In this document: positions 53,944 to 63,172 of the stretch, in pieces | Numbering within the stretch: position 1 is the stretch's first letter | Layout of the letters: each line of letters opens with the position of its first letter | Assembly: GCF_029350975.1 (NCBI RefSeq) | Contig: NZ_JARKMR010000001.1 | Coordinates: 744,001-808,000, forward strand | Direction: 5' to 3' | DNA: 64,000 nucleotides | DNA from: Maribacter zhoushanensis | GTDB taxonomy: Bacteria; Bacteroidota; Bacteroidia; Flavobacteriales; Flavobacteriaceae | Program-made: the position numbers and the translations under genes | The notes under the pieces: generated by a model | Database searches by the model: none | Seen by the model: the letters and a program-made list of their open reading frames with translations, nothing else | What the model was told of the DNA's origin: nothing

Positions 53944-56334
53944 TTATGGATTATTATTTTCATCTTGTGGTAAAATATCTATTTGTGGTTTTTTAAGTGT
54001 TTGTTTGTTAGCGATACTTTTTTCTAATGACAAAAGTAAAGATGGTAACAAAATTAAGTTGGCAAGCATAGCCAATAACAATGTTGCTGAAACTAATGAA
54101 CCTAGAGCCACGGTACCACCAAAATTAGATATTACAAAAACGGAGAAACCGAAAAATAATACAATAGAGGTATAGAACATACTTACGCCAGTTTCCCTTA
54201 ATGCATTATAAACTGATTTCTCTATACGCCAATTATTAGCCGTGAGTTCTTGTCTATATTTTGCGAGAAAGTGTATGGTGTCATCTACCGAAATACCAAA
54301 AGCAATACTAAAAACCAAAATAGTAGATGGTTTTATTGGTACACCAACAAAGCCCATTATACCTGCGGTGATAACCAATGGCAATAAGTTTGGAATTAAG
54401 GAAATTACAATCATTCTAAATGACCTGAATAGGTAGGCCATAAACAATGCAATGAGCCCTATTGCCAAAGCAAGTGACATGATAAGGTTTTTTACCAAAT
54501 ACTTGGTGCCTTTTAAGAATAACAATGCGCTACCTGTCATGTATACATTGTATCGTTCAGCTGGAAATATTTTAGCAATATTCTCCAATAACCGCCCTTC
54601 TATTTCTTCCATGCGGCTAGTATTAACGTCTCGCATGAACGTTGTCATTCTGGCGGTTTGCCCTGTACTGTCTACAAATGCTTTTAATAAATCACCGTTG
54701 TCACCAGATTTACGGGCAACATCCATAATGAACGTATTTTCTTGACTGGTGGGTAATTGATAGTATTTTGGAATTCCGTTATAAAAAGCCTGTTTGGAAT
54801 ATTTTACCAAATTCACGACAGAAACAGGTGTAGAAAGTTCTGGGATTTCTTCAATGACTTCACCAAGCTGATTCATTCGCTTAAGGGTTACAGGTTTTAA
54901 AACGCCTTTAGGCGTTTTGGTGTCCACAACTATTTCTACAGGCATAATACCTTTGAACTCTTTTTCGAAAAAGCGAATGTCATGAAAGAATTCGGCATTC
55001 TTAGGCATGTCTTCAATAGGACTTCCTGATATTCTTATTTGATAAATTCCAATAATACTAATTACTAGTAAAGAGATAGAAACAATATATACCGTTATTC
55101 TTCTATGTCTTACAATGCGTTCCATCCATTGTACAAAGGCATCTATCCATTTTTTATTTAAATGTTTTAAGTGCTTTGTTTTTGGTAGCGGCATAAAGCT
55201 ATAAATAATAGGTATTATCAGTAGCGATAGTACAAATATGCCTATGATATTAATTGAAGCTACTATACCGAATTCTTTTAATAACGTACTGTCTGTTACA
55301 ATGAAAGTGGCAAAACCAGATGCGGTTGTAATATTTGTCATTAAAGTCGCATTTCCAATTTTAGAAATAACTCGTTGTAATGATAAAGCTTGATTACCGT
55401 GTTTCTTTACTTCTTGCTGATATTTATTAATCAAGAATATACAGTTAGGTATACCTATTACAATAATTAAGGGAGGTATAAGTGCGGTAAGAACTGTGAT
55501 TTCATATTGTAATAAGCCTAGTAAACCAAAGGCCCACATAACACCTATGATTACTACACACATTGAAATTATCGTAGCTCGAATACTTCTGAAGAAAAAG
55601 AAGAAAATTAAAGAGGTAACCCCAAGTGCAGCTAATATAAATTTACCTATTTCGTCAATGATATTTTGAGAATTCATAGTTCTCACATAGGGCATGCCTG
55701 AAATGTGAACGTCCAAATTAGTCTCTTCTTCAAATTTTTTGACCAAAGTGTTTATGTCCTGTAAAATGAAATCTTTTCTAACAGAGGTATTTACAATATC
55801 CTTGTCTAGATTAACAATAGTTCTTATTGTTTTACTTTCTTTATTGTAGAGTAGGTTGTCGTAAAAAGGGATATCATTAAACAGATGATTGGTAATACTA
55901 TCTATTTCTTTTTTAGATTTTAGTTCGCCATTTATTAATGGAAGCATTACAAATTCTTGCTTCTCCTTATCTTTTACAAGCTCTTTTAAATTGTCCGTAG
56001 AAACAACAAATTCTACCTCAGGGAAAGCGGCTAGTTGTTTGCTGAGCTTGTTCCATCGGTTAAAATTGGTAGGTGTAAACAAGGCGCTATCGCGTATAGC
56101 GAAGACAACCGCATTACCTTCTTCTCCAAATTTGCTTAGAAAATCTTGATATTGAATATTTACCGGGTGATCATCTGGCAGTAAGTTTGTTTGCGAGCTA
56201 GAGAATCGCATATATTGCCATTGCCAACCCATAAAAACGGTAAAACCGGCAATCAAGAGTAAAATCAGGATTCTGTTTCGTAGAATTATGTTTGCCGTTT
56301 TAGGCCAAAATCCTTTCGTAAGTTTAGCTACCAT
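53944..56334 (-). CDS. RND/MMPL-type membrane permease
   Basis: A 796-residue transporter from the ATG at 56334 (MVAKLTKGFWPKTANIIL); a start at 56355 would add 7 residues. It has twelve predicted membrane helices in two halves, each with a large external loop after the first helix (first: SSSQTNLLPDDHPVNIQYQD). The FGISVDDTIHFLAKYR motif in the second half and the FKGIMPVEIVVDT stretch mark the MMPL/patched-like RND branch that moves lipids or hopanoids rather than drugs. No membrane-fusion or TolC gene is adjacent. Substrate unknown. Confidence 0.87.
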   Translation of the reverse strand: MVAKLTKGFWPKTANIILRNRILILLLIAGFTVFMGWQWQYMRFSSSQTNLLPDDHPVNIQYQDFLSKFGEEGNAVVFAIRDSALFTPTNFNRWNKLSKQLAAFPEVEFVVSTDNLKELVKDKEKQEFVMLPLINGELKSKKEIDSITNHLFNDIPFYDNLLYNKESKTIRTIVNLDKDIVNTSVRKDFILQDINTLVKKFEEETNLDVHISGMPYVRTMNSQNIIDEIGKFILAALGVTSLIFFFFFRSIRATIISMCVVIIGVMWAFGLLGLLQYEITVLTALIPPLIIVIGIPNCIFLINKYQQEVKKHGNQALSLQRVISKIGNATLMTNITTASGFATFIVTDSTLLKEFGIVASINIIGIFVLSLLIIPIIYSFMPLPKTKHLKHLNKKWIDAFVQWMERIVRHRRITVYIVSISLLVISIIGIYQIRISGSPIEDMPKNAEFFHDIRFFEKEFKGIMPVEIVVDTKTPKGVLKPVTLKRMNQLGEVIEEIPELSTPVSVVNLVKYSKQAFYNGIPKYYQLPTSQENTFIMDVARKSGDNGDLLKAFVDSTGQTARMTTFMRDVNTSRMEEIEGRLLENIAKIFPAERYNVYMTGSALLFLKGTKYLVKNLIMSLALAIGLIALFMAYLFRSFRMIVISLIPNLLPLVITAGIMGFVGVPIKPSTILVFSIAFGISVDDTIHFLAKYRQELTANNWRIEKSVYNALRETGVSMFYTSIVLFFGFSVFVISNFGGTVALGSLVSATLLLAMLANLILLPSLLLSLEKSIANKQTLKKPQIDILPQDENNNP

Positions 56335-56415
56335 AACTGTTTTTGCAGGTGGCAAAGGTAACTATTAGCTACATCTGTTCCTAAATTGAAAAGTTTAAAT
56401 TTTTTACAAAAAAAA

Positions 56416-56442
56416 TAAAGCTACCTAATTTAGGTAGCTTTA
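56416..56442 (-). terminator. Intrinsic terminator after frr
   Basis: A 12-bp perfect stem (TAAAGCTACCTA with TAGGTAGCTTTA) and ATT loop. On the minus strand it is followed by a TTTTTTTT run, so it ends pyrH-frr transcription before the permease gene. Confidence 0.85.
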
Positions 56443-56467
56443 AAATTGATAATTATAAATATCTTGA

Positions 56468-57022
56468 TTAGACTTTCATGATTTCAGCTTCTTTCTTGGC
56501 TAAGAAGTCTTCAATTTTCTTTGTAAAAGCATCAGTTAAATCTTGAACATCTGCAGAGGCATTTTTTTGAAAATCTTCAGAAATATCTAAATCTTTAATT
56601 TCTTTGTTTGCATCTTGCCTTGCACTACGTACTCCTACTTTTGCATGTTCAGCTTCTGCTTTGGCTTGCTTAGTAAGTTGTATTCTTCGCTCTTCGGTTA
56701 ATGGCGGAACGTTTATGATAATCATGTCGCCATTGTTCATAGGGTTAAAACCTAGGTTGGCGTTCATAATTGCTTTTTCAATTTCTTGAAGCATATTTTT
56801 TTCCCATGGCTGAACAGAAATAGTTCTACCGTCTGGGGTGTTTACATTGGCAACTTGAGATAACGGAGTCTGTGATCCGTAATAATCAACCATTACCGAT
56901 GATAACATAGTTGGACTGGCTTTTCCAGCTCTAATTTTCAAAAATTCACGTTCTAAGTGAGCTATAGCGGCATTCATGCCTTCTTTTGTAGCGTCTAAAA
57001 CAAATTGTACTTCTTCGTTCAT
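56468..57022 (-). CDS. frr: Ribosome recycling factor
   Basis: A 184-residue RRF, the usual length, which with EF-G splits post-termination ribosomes. Signature segments are REFLKIRAGKASPTML, VDYYGSQTPLSQVANV, the PWEKNMLQEIEKAI helix, NPMNNGDMIIINVPPLTEERRIQLTKQAK and the C-terminal coiled coil (KKIEDFLAKKEAEIMKV). It follows pyrH by 45 bases, the classical pyrH-frr pair, and is closed by the terminator at 56416-56442. Confidence 0.97.
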   Translation of the reverse strand: MNEEVQFVLDATKEGMNAAIAHLEREFLKIRAGKASPTMLSSVMVDYYGSQTPLSQVANVNTPDGRTISVQPWEKNMLQEIEKAIMNANLGFNPMNNGDMIIINVPPLTEERRIQLTKQAKAEAEHAKVGVRSARQDANKEIKDLDISEDFQKNASADVQDLTDAFTKKIEDFLAKKEAEIMKV

Positions 57023-57067
57023 ATAATAAGTATATTATTATCGCAATAACATAAACTATACCGAAAA

Positions 57068-57775
57068 TTATAGGTTGACCGTTGTACCAATAGTTTGGCC
57101 GTCAACAATTTTCAATAAGTTTCCTTTTTTGTTCATATCAAAAACTACGATTGGTAGTTCATTTTCTTGACTAAGAGTAAAGGCTGTAGTGTCCATAACC
57201 TTCAAACCTTTTGTTAATACCTCTGAAAAAGAGATATTGTCAAATTTTGTAGCGCTTTTGTCTTTTTCTGGGTCAGCAGTGTAAATACCATCTACACGGG
57301 TTCCCTTAAGTATAACATCGGCTTCTATTTCAATAGCCCTTAATACGGCTGCAGAATCTGTAGTGAAATATGGGTTACCTGTTCCACCACCAAATATAAC
57401 AACTCTTCCTTTTTCCAAATGCCTCATGGCACGTCTTCTAATAAAAGGCTCGGCAACTTCGTTGATTTTAATAGCACTTTGTAGTCTGGTTTGTATACCG
57501 TTCATCTCTAAAGCGCTTTGTAGGGCTAAACCATTTATAACAGTAGCCAGCATACCCATGTGGTCACCTTGAACTCTGTCCATACCAGTTGCTGCACCTG
57601 CTAAGCCACGAAAAATATTTCCTCCGCCAATAACTATGGCAACCTCAATACCTTTGTCAACTACTTCTTTAATTTCTTCCGCATATTCATTTAGACGATT
57701 AGAGTCTATTCCGTATTGCTTTTCGCCCATTAAAGCTTCACCGCTTAGTTTTAGAAGAATTCTTTTATAGTGCAT
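57068..57775 (-). CDS. pyrH: UMP kinase
   Basis: A 235-residue amino-acid-kinase-fold UMP kinase that makes UDP from UMP in pyrimidine synthesis; bacterial enzymes are hexamers regulated by GTP and UTP. Motifs: [11 protein letters not shown] (phosphate loop), [45 protein letters not shown] and [16 protein letters not shown]. Full length. Upstream is an 11-bp inverted repeat overlapping a -7-like box (57792-57830). It leads into frr. Confidence 0.97.
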   Translation of the reverse strand: MHYKRILLKLSGEALMGEKQYGIDSNRLNEYAEEIKEVVDKGIEVAIVIGGGNIFRGLAGAATGMDRVQGDHMGMLATVINGLALQSALEMNGIQTRLQSAIKINEVAEPFIRRRAMRHLEKGRVVIFGGGTGNPYFTTDSAAVLRAIEIEADVILKGTRVDGIYTADPEKDKSATKFDNISFSEVLTKGLKVMDTTAFTLSQENELPIVVFDMNKKGNLLKIVDGQTIGTTVNL

Positions 57776-57791
57776 CTTAATTTTTTATTTG

Positions 57792-57830
57792 CCATCAAAA
57801 ATAATGAAAATTTTTGATGGGCGTAGTCAA
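57792..57830 (-). promoter_or_regulatory. Candidate pyrH promoter overlapped by an inverted repeat
   Basis: Arms CCATCAAAAAT (57792-57802) and ATTTTTGATGG (57810-57820) form a perfect 11-bp inverted repeat with a 7-base centre. On the minus strand TATTTTTG (57796-57803) matches the -7 consensus, 20 bases before the pyrH ATG, with a TTG at 57828-57830 (24-base spacing, longer than usual). The repeat could be an operator or an RNA hairpin in a longer transcript. Confidence 0.45.
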
Positions 57831-57883
57831 TAATTAGTTGAAGCAAAACTTAAATCGTTAAGATGTTGTCGTATCATATTATC

Positions 57884-57891
57884 TATCTTTG
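57884..57891 (+). promoter_or_regulatory. -7 box of the M61 peptidase gene
   Basis: TATCTTTG matches TAnnTTTG. Transcription would start near 57898, which argues that the usable start codon is the ATG at 57919 and not the TTG at 57889, which lies inside this box. A TTG at 57866-57868 gives only 15-base spacing. Confidence 0.45.
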
Positions 57892-57918
57892 ATATCATTG
57901 ATTTTTAAATATTCACTT

Positions 57919-59802
57919 ATGAAGTTTTTTATGAAAAAAAATGTTTTAATTATTGCTTCAGCTTTGCTGTTAAATGCGTGTGGGGCAGGTAAGGCGTTGT
58001 TGTCGGTTGAAAACAGTCCTGTGGTAACCTCCATAGATTTGGTAAAGGTTATTGATGATAAAGTTCAGGTTGGTATTGATCCTGGTGCATTTACTGTGTC
58101 AACTGTTATTTTTAGAATACCTAAGACTGTACCGGGAACGTATAGTTCTGATAATTACGGCAAGTATATAGAGGATTTTAAAGCTCTTGATTATAAGGGT
58201 AATGTTTTACCTAGTACTAAGTTAGATGATAACTCTTGGAGTATTTCAGGTGCTGTTCAATTAGATAAAGTTCAATATTGGGTAAATGACACCTATGATA
58301 CTGAGGACGAAGTAGAAGATGCCGTTTTTTCTCCGGCGGGAACAAACATTGCTGAGGGTAGTAATTTTATGCTTAATCTTCACGGATTTGTAGGGTATTT
58401 TGATGGATTCAAAGAAGTGCCTTATTCAATCCTAATCAATAAGCCTGCGGATTTAGTTGCTACGACGACACTTGCTCATGAGGCAGATAGAAAACCAGAT
58501 CCTGTTTGGGATGCTTTTACAGCTAGTAGGTATTTTGAAGTAATCGATAATCCTATAATGTATGCAAAGCCAAATACAGAATCTTTTGAGATAAATGGTA
58601 TTACCGTAACCTTAAGCCTTTTTTCGCCTAATAATGTTTACAAAGCGTCTGACTTAAAAGATAGAATGGTGGCTATGATGGGTGCGCAAAAGAAATTTTT
58701 AGGTGATGTTGATAGTACAAAAGAGTATAATATTTTATTATATATGTCTGATAATACGGTGCCAGATGCTCATGGATTTGGAGCGTTAGAGCATCATACC
58801 TCAACTGTAGTTGTATTGCCAGAAACTATGGATATTGGCCGTTTGGAGCAAGCTATGGTTGATGTGGTTTCTCATGAGTTTTTTCATATAGTTACTCCGC
58901 TGTCCGTTCACTCTAAAGAGATTCAATATTTCGATTTTAACGACCCTAAGATGTCAGAACATTTGTGGATGTATGAGGGCACTACAGAATACTTCGCTAA
59001 TTTATTTCAGATTCAGCAAGGACTAATTTCTGAAGAGGATTTTTACGAGCGAATGTTGACTAAAATCACTAATTCAAAATTTTATGATGATAGTATGTCT
59101 TTTGCGGTGATGAGTAAAAATATACTAGAACAGCCTTACGAACCTAATTATGCCAATGTATATGAGAAGGGAGCTTTAATAAATATGTGTCTTGATATAA
59201 TATTGAGAGAGAAGAGTGGTGGAGAGAAAAGCATGCTTTGGTTGATGAAAGAATTGTCTAAAAAATATGGTACAGATGCTCCTTTTGAAGATGAGGCTCT
59301 ATTTGGTGAAATTGTTTCTATGACTTATCCGGAAGTCGATACTTTCTTTAAGGAGCATGTGATTGGTACTACGCCTATAGATTATAATAAGTATTTTGCT
59401 AAAGTTGGTTTAGCTACCAAAAATGTTGAGGAAGCTACCGGTTACTTTTTTGATGGTCAGGTTCCATATATGGATGTAGATGTGCAAAACGACAGTGTTG
59501 TATTTATTCGTAAGAATATTCAGTTAAATTCTTTTTTTAATAATTTAAAGTTAAAGGGTGGCGATATTTTTAGGGTAATTAATGGTCAAGACATCAACTT
59601 GGAAACACTGCGTCCAATTATTGGTGAAAGCTTTGGCTGGACACCTGAAAATGTAGTGAGTATGACCGTTGAAAGAGATGGGGAAATGATTTCTGTAGAA
59701 GGACCTGTTGGGCAACCTGTTAAAATGGTTAGAAAGATAGCTGCTTTAGAAGCTGTGTCAGATGAAACCGTTAAGCTTCGAAATGCTTGGTTGAAGAATT
59801 AA
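57919..59802 (+). CDS. M61 family peptidase lipoprotein (glycyl aminopeptidase-like)
   Basis: A 627-residue exported lipoprotein from the ATG at 57919 (MKFFMKKNVLIIASALLLNAC; lipobox LLLNAC). Family M61 features: N-terminal beta domain, the zinc motif HEFFH at 319-323, the third ligand Glu353 in MYEGTTEYF, and a C-terminal PDZ-like domain (about 520-600, LKGGDIFRVINGQDI). M61 enzymes are aminopeptidases with preference for Gly or Ala. It has its own promoter and terminator and lies in opposite orientation between tsf and pyrH. Confidence 0.9.
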   Translation: MKFFMKKNVLIIASALLLNACGAGKALLSVENSPVVTSIDLVKVIDDKVQVGIDPGAFTVSTVIFRIPKTVPGTYSSDNYGKYIEDFKALDYKGNVLPSTKLDDNSWSISGAVQLDKVQYWVNDTYDTEDEVEDAVFSPAGTNIAEGSNFMLNLHGFVGYFDGFKEVPYSILINKPADLVATTTLAHEADRKPDPVWDAFTASRYFEVIDNPIMYAKPNTESFEINGITVTLSLFSPNNVYKASDLKDRMVAMMGAQKKFLGDVDSTKEYNILLYMSDNTVPDAHGFGALEHHTSTVVVLPETMDIGRLEQAMVDVVSHEFFHIVTPLSVHSKEIQYFDFNDPKMSEHLWMYEGTTEYFANLFQIQQGLISEEDFYERMLTKITNSKFYDDSMSFAVMSKNILEQPYEPNYANVYEKGALINMCLDIILREKSGGEKSMLWLMKELSKKYGTDAPFEDEALFGEIVSMTYPEVDTFFKEHVIGTTPIDYNKYFAKVGLATKNVEEATGYFFDGQVPYMDVDVQNDSVVFIRKNIQLNSFFNNLKLKGGDIFRVINGQDINLETLRPIIGESFGWTPENVVSMTVERDGEMISVEGPVGQPVKMVRKIAALEAVSDETVKLRNAWLKN

Positions 59803-59827
59803 AGAATATCTAAAGTTTTGAAAATAA

Positions 59828-59864
59828 AAAAACCGTCTACTTTTTACAGTAAGACGGTTTTTTA
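59828..59864. terminator. Bidirectional intrinsic terminator
   Basis: A 12-bp perfect stem (AAAAAACCGTCT with AGACGGTTTTTT) with a 13-nt loop; A and T runs on both sides let it end both the M61 gene (+) and tsf (-). Confidence 0.85.
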
Positions 59865-59884
59865 TTGAGTTAGTTGTATTGTAA

Positions 59885-60850
59885 TTAACCTACGGTTACA
59901 CGTTTAAAACCTAAAACAGCAACATCACCATGAGACTCAACATATTTAGCTACGTTGATTTTCTCATCTTTAATGAAGTTTTGGTCTAACAAACATTGTT
60001 CTTGATCCAAAGTAGTGTTATCAGAAACAAATCTTTCCATCTTTCCTGGAAGAATTTTATCCCAAATTTTCTCTGGCTTACCTTCAGCTTTTAATTGTGC
60101 TTTAGCATCTTCTTCTGCTTGAGCCATAACTTCAGGAGTCAATTGCGACATTGAAATATACTGAGGTACATTTTTAAGTGTTTTACCTAAACGACCTAGT
60201 TCTTCATTGTCTTTTTCAATAACAGCTATTCTAGCTTCTGTTTCGGCAGCTACAAATGTAGGGTCGAAATCTTTATAAGATAATGTAGTCGCTCCCATTG
60301 AAGCAACCTGCATAGAAACGTCTTTAGCCAATACATCAGCAGTATCAACTTTAGCTGAAAGACCTACTAAAGCAGCAATCTTATTAATGTGAACGTAAGA
60401 ACCAACATATGGTGCTTCTAATTTTTCAAAAGCAGTGATTTCTAATTTCTCACCAATAACACCAGTTTGCTCAACTAATTTGTCAGCAACTGTCATACCT
60501 CCAAAATCAGCAGCTAAAAGTTCCTCTTTAGAGTTACAGTTAAGTGCTATTTCAGCTAACTGGTCAGCAAGGGCAAGAAAGTTCTCATTTTTACCAACGA
60601 AGTCAGTTTCACAACCAAGTACTATGGCAACACCAACAGTTTGGTCAGAATTCAACTTAGCAATTGCTGCACCTTCTGAAGATTCTCTGTCTGCTCTTTT
60701 TGCTGCTACTTTTTGCCCTTTTTTACGAAGCACTTCGATTGCTTTGTCAAAATCACCTTCGGCCTCTACCAAAGCGTTTTTACAATCCATCATTCCAGCG
60801 CCAGTCGCTTTTCTTAATTTATTTACTTCTGCGGCGGTAATTTTTGCCAT
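59885..60850 (-). CDS. tsf: Translation elongation factor Ts
   Basis: A 321-residue EF-Ts, the guanine nucleotide exchange factor for EF-Tu. The N-terminal UBA-like domain (ITAAEVNKLRKATGAGMMDCKNALVEAEGDFDKAIEVLRKKG) and the CETDFVGKN motif (TDFV contacts EF-Tu) are intact. It is longer than the 283-residue E. coli protein, as usual in Bacteroidota. It lies 70 bases after rpsB on the same strand, the classical rpsB-tsf operon. Confidence 0.97.
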   Translation of the reverse strand: MAKITAAEVNKLRKATGAGMMDCKNALVEAEGDFDKAIEVLRKKGQKVAAKRADRESSEGAAIAKLNSDQTVGVAIVLGCETDFVGKNENFLALADQLAEIALNCNSKEELLAADFGGMTVADKLVEQTGVIGEKLEITAFEKLEAPYVGSYVHINKIAALVGLSAKVDTADVLAKDVSMQVASMGATTLSYKDFDPTFVAAETEARIAVIEKDNEELGRLGKTLKNVPQYISMSQLTPEVMAQAEEDAKAQLKAEGKPEKIWDKILPGKMERFVSDNTTLDQEQCLLDQNFIKDEKINVAKYVESHGDVAVLGFKRVTVG

Positions 60851-60920
60851 TTTATTTTCTTTTAGGATACCCGTTTTAATGGGTTGTTCTTAGATTTATT
60901 TATATCAAAAATAGAATAAC

Positions 60921-62039
60921 TTATTCTACACCACCTTTTGTGTTGTCTTGCCATTCTTTAAGTTCGTCCCACTTACCTTCAGCAGCCATTTTAGCTTGCT
61001 TTGGCCAAGATGTTGGATCTAAATGAGCCATTCTAGAACTAGCTGCTGTTAAGATTTCTTTGATCTTTTCAGCTTCTCCTTTAGAAAGGTCAGCAAATGT
61101 TGCGATACCTGCAGCAACTAATGCTTCGGCAGCTTTTGGTCCAATACCTTCAACTTTCGTTAAATCGTCAGCTTTTGCATCTTTAGCAACTGCTTCTTTA
61201 GTAGCCTCAACATTTACTTCAACGTCTGGTACGTTAGCAACCATTGGTGCTGGTTTAGTATCAACTTTAGCTGGAGTTGGAGCTGGTTTTTCAGCTGCTA
61301 CTTTCTTCTTAGGAGCTTTATCTTTTTTCTCAGCTGCATCACCTTTTTCTGCCTTACGTTCTGCAAGACCTTCAGCAACTGCATTAGTAACTTCTGTCAT
61401 AATGATGTCAATTGACTTTGATGCATCATCATTAGAAGGGATAAGGTAATCTACATCTCTAGGGTCACAGTTGGTATCAACCATTGCGAAAATAGGAATG
61501 TTCAATTTTTGAGCTTCTTTTACTGCAATGTGTTCTCTCATTGTATCAACGATGAACAAAGCACCTGGTAAACGAGTCATTTCAGAAATAGAGCCTAAGT
61601 TCTTTTCTAATTTTGCACGTAAACGGTCAACTTGCAATCTTTCTTTTTTAGATAATGTAAGGAAAGTACCGTCTTTCTTCATACGATCAATAGAAGCCAT
61701 TTTCTTAACAGCTTTACGGATAGTAACGAAGTTGGTTAACATACCACCTGGCCATCTTTCTGTGATGTAAGGCATGTTTACTGCTGCTGCTTTTTCAGCA
61801 ACGATATCTTTTGCTTGTTTTTTGGTAGCTACGAAAAGTATTTTTCTACCTGATGCTGCAATCTTGCTTAGAGCCTCATTGGTCTCGTCTAATTTTGCAA
61901 CTGTTTTGTAAAGGTTGATTACGTGAATACCATTACGCTCCATGTAGATGTAAGGAGCCATGTTTGGATTCCACTTTCTTGTTAGGTGACCAAAATGTAC
62001 ACCTGCTTCTAATAATTGTTTTACTTCGACTCTCGCCAT
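60921..62039 (-). CDS. rpsB: 30S ribosomal protein S2 with C-terminal helix-hairpin-helix extension
   Basis: A 372-residue S2. Residues 1-230 are the normal S2 fold (VKQLLEAGVHFGHLTRKWNPNM, ERWPGGMLTNF, MTRLPGALFIVDT, VDTNCDPRDVDYLIPSNDDA). A Lys/Ala/Pro-rich linker (about 230-288) leads to an extra domain (about 289-372) with a helix-hairpin-helix core LTKVEGIGPKAAEALVAAGI and an EASSRMAHLDPTSW-like tail. Typical S2 is about 240-260 residues, so about 120 residues are added. The preceding 62040-62239 is an untranslated stretch with weak hairpins and no clear promoter. Heads rpsB-tsf. Confidence 0.95.
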   Translation of the reverse strand: MARVEVKQLLEAGVHFGHLTRKWNPNMAPYIYMERNGIHVINLYKTVAKLDETNEALSKIAASGRKILFVATKKQAKDIVAEKAAAVNMPYITERWPGGMLTNFVTIRKAVKKMASIDRMKKDGTFLTLSKKERLQVDRLRAKLEKNLGSISEMTRLPGALFIVDTMREHIAVKEAQKLNIPIFAMVDTNCDPRDVDYLIPSNDDASKSIDIIMTEVTNAVAEGLAERKAEKGDAAEKKDKAPKKKVAAEKPAPTPAKVDTKPAPMVANVPDVEVNVEATKEAVAKDAKADDLTKVEGIGPKAAEALVAAGIATFADLSKGEAEKIKEILTAASSRMAHLDPTSWPKQAKMAAEGKWDELKEWQDNTKGGVE

Positions 62040-62239
62040 TTTAATTTAGTTTACGTTCTTATGAATTAGCAATGATAAAGTGGTATTTCGATTTAGAACC
62101 GAAAAGCCTTCACCATTTAGATGCTAAACTAATCTTACCTTTAATCTTAAAGTAATTAAAGGATTTTTAATTGTCCTAAAAGGACTTTCAATGAACTTGT
62201 TAATAATCTGGATTTTCCAGTATGATAAAATATAAAAAT

Positions 62240-62260
62240 AGGCACCCAAAAAGGGTGCCT
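62240..62260 (-). terminator. Intrinsic terminator after rpsI
   Basis: An 8-bp stem AGGCACCC/GGGTGCCT with AAAAA loop; on the minus strand it is followed by ATTTTTATATTTT. It separates rplM-rpsI from rpsB-tsf, about 20 bases after the rpsI stop. Confidence 0.8.
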
Positions 62261-62280
62261 GGTAATCTTGTAATTCCGAA

Positions 62281-62667
62281 TTAACGTTTCGAGAATTGGA
62301 ATTTTTTACGTGCTTTCTTCTGACCGAATTTCTTACGTTCAACCATTCTTGGATCTCTAGTTAATAGACCTTCTGGTTTAAGTACTGTTCTGTTTTCGGC
62401 ATCAATCTCACACATTGCTCTAGATAAAGCAAGACGAATAGCTTCTGCTTGACCAGTGATACCACCACCGTAAACATTTACTTTTACATCATAAGTATCT
62501 AAGCTTTCAGTTAATGTGAAAGGTTGTTTTACTTTGTATTGAAGTGTTGCAGTTGGGAAGTATACACTTAAATCTTTGTTGTTAATAGTGATGTCACCAT
62601 TACCATCAGAAAGATATACTCTCGCTACAGCGGTCTTTCTACGACCAATTTTATGAATTACTTCCAT
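62281..62667 (-). CDS. rpsI: 30S ribosomal protein S9
   Basis: A 128-residue S9 with the family motifs GRRKTAVARVYL near the N-terminus, the VNVYGGGITGQAEAIRLALSRAM centre, and the basic C-terminal tail RMVERKKFGQKKARKKFQFSKR whose last residues contact P-site tRNA. It follows rplM with a one-base gap, forming the universally conserved L13-S9 pair. A frame at 62124-62342 in another phase is a shadow. Confidence 0.98.
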   Translation of the reverse strand: MEVIHKIGRRKTAVARVYLSDGNGDITINNKDLSVYFPTATLQYKVKQPFTLTESLDTYDVKVNVYGGGITGQAEAIRLALSRAMCEIDAENRTVLKPEGLLTRDPRMVERKKFGQKKARKKFQFSKR

Positions 62668-62668
62668 C

Positions 62669-63124
62669 TTATTTAATGTCTTTTAAATTAACAACAGTTG
62701 GCTTTTGAGCTTCCTGACCGTGCTCTGTACCTGCGTAAACTTTAAGGTTTCTAAAAAGTTCAGCTCCTAATCTGTTCTTAGGTAACATTCCTTTTATTGC
62801 TTTTTCAAGAATACCTTCTGGATTTTTATCCAATAATTGTTTTACACTAGTAGTACGTTGACCACCTGGGTAGCCAGTGTATCTCATATATGATTTATCA
62901 GACCACTTGTTTCCTGTAAGAACAATTTTCTCTGCGTTGATAATAACAACATTATCACCACAATCAACATGAGGGGTGAAACTTGGCTTGTGCTTTCCTC
63001 TTAACAAATAGGCGACTTTTGAAGCCATGCGTCCTAATGTTTCTCCTTCGGCATCTACCAATAACCACTCTTTGTTTACAGTTGTTCTGTTGGCCGAAAC
63101 GGTCTTATAACTTAATGTATCCAC
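62669..63124 (-). CDS. rplM: 50S ribosomal protein L13
   Basis: A 151-residue L13 with the expected segments [60 protein letters not shown] and [10 protein letters not shown]. First gene of rplM-rpsI. A near-ideal Bacteroidota promoter (63173-63202) lies 49 bases upstream. It is an early-assembling ribosomal protein of the large subunit. Confidence 0.98.
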   Translation of the reverse strand: MDTLSYKTVSANRTTVNKEWLLVDAEGETLGRMASKVAYLLRGKHKPSFTPHVDCGDNVVIINAEKIVLTGNKWSDKSYMRYTGYPGGQRTTSVKQLLDKNPEGILEKAIKGMLPKNRLGAELFRNLKVYAGTEHGQEAQKPTVVNLKDIK

Positions 63125-63172
63125 TACTGCTATTTTTAACTATTATTTTAATCAATCCCTAGAAAGGGGCTG

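Noticed and set aside
60435-60893. 152-residue antisense frame over tsf
   Set aside because: Shadow of a highly biased coding sequence; no independent motif.
61060-61449. 129-residue antisense frame over the S2 extension
   Set aside because: Ala/Ser-rich translation is the mirror of the Ala/Lys/Pro-rich S2 tail; no start context.
62040-62239. Possible autoregulatory leader of rpsB
   Set aside because: Only 4-5 bp hairpins (such as CTGGA/TCCAG at 62208-62220) are visible and they match no S2 leader motif that I can confirm.
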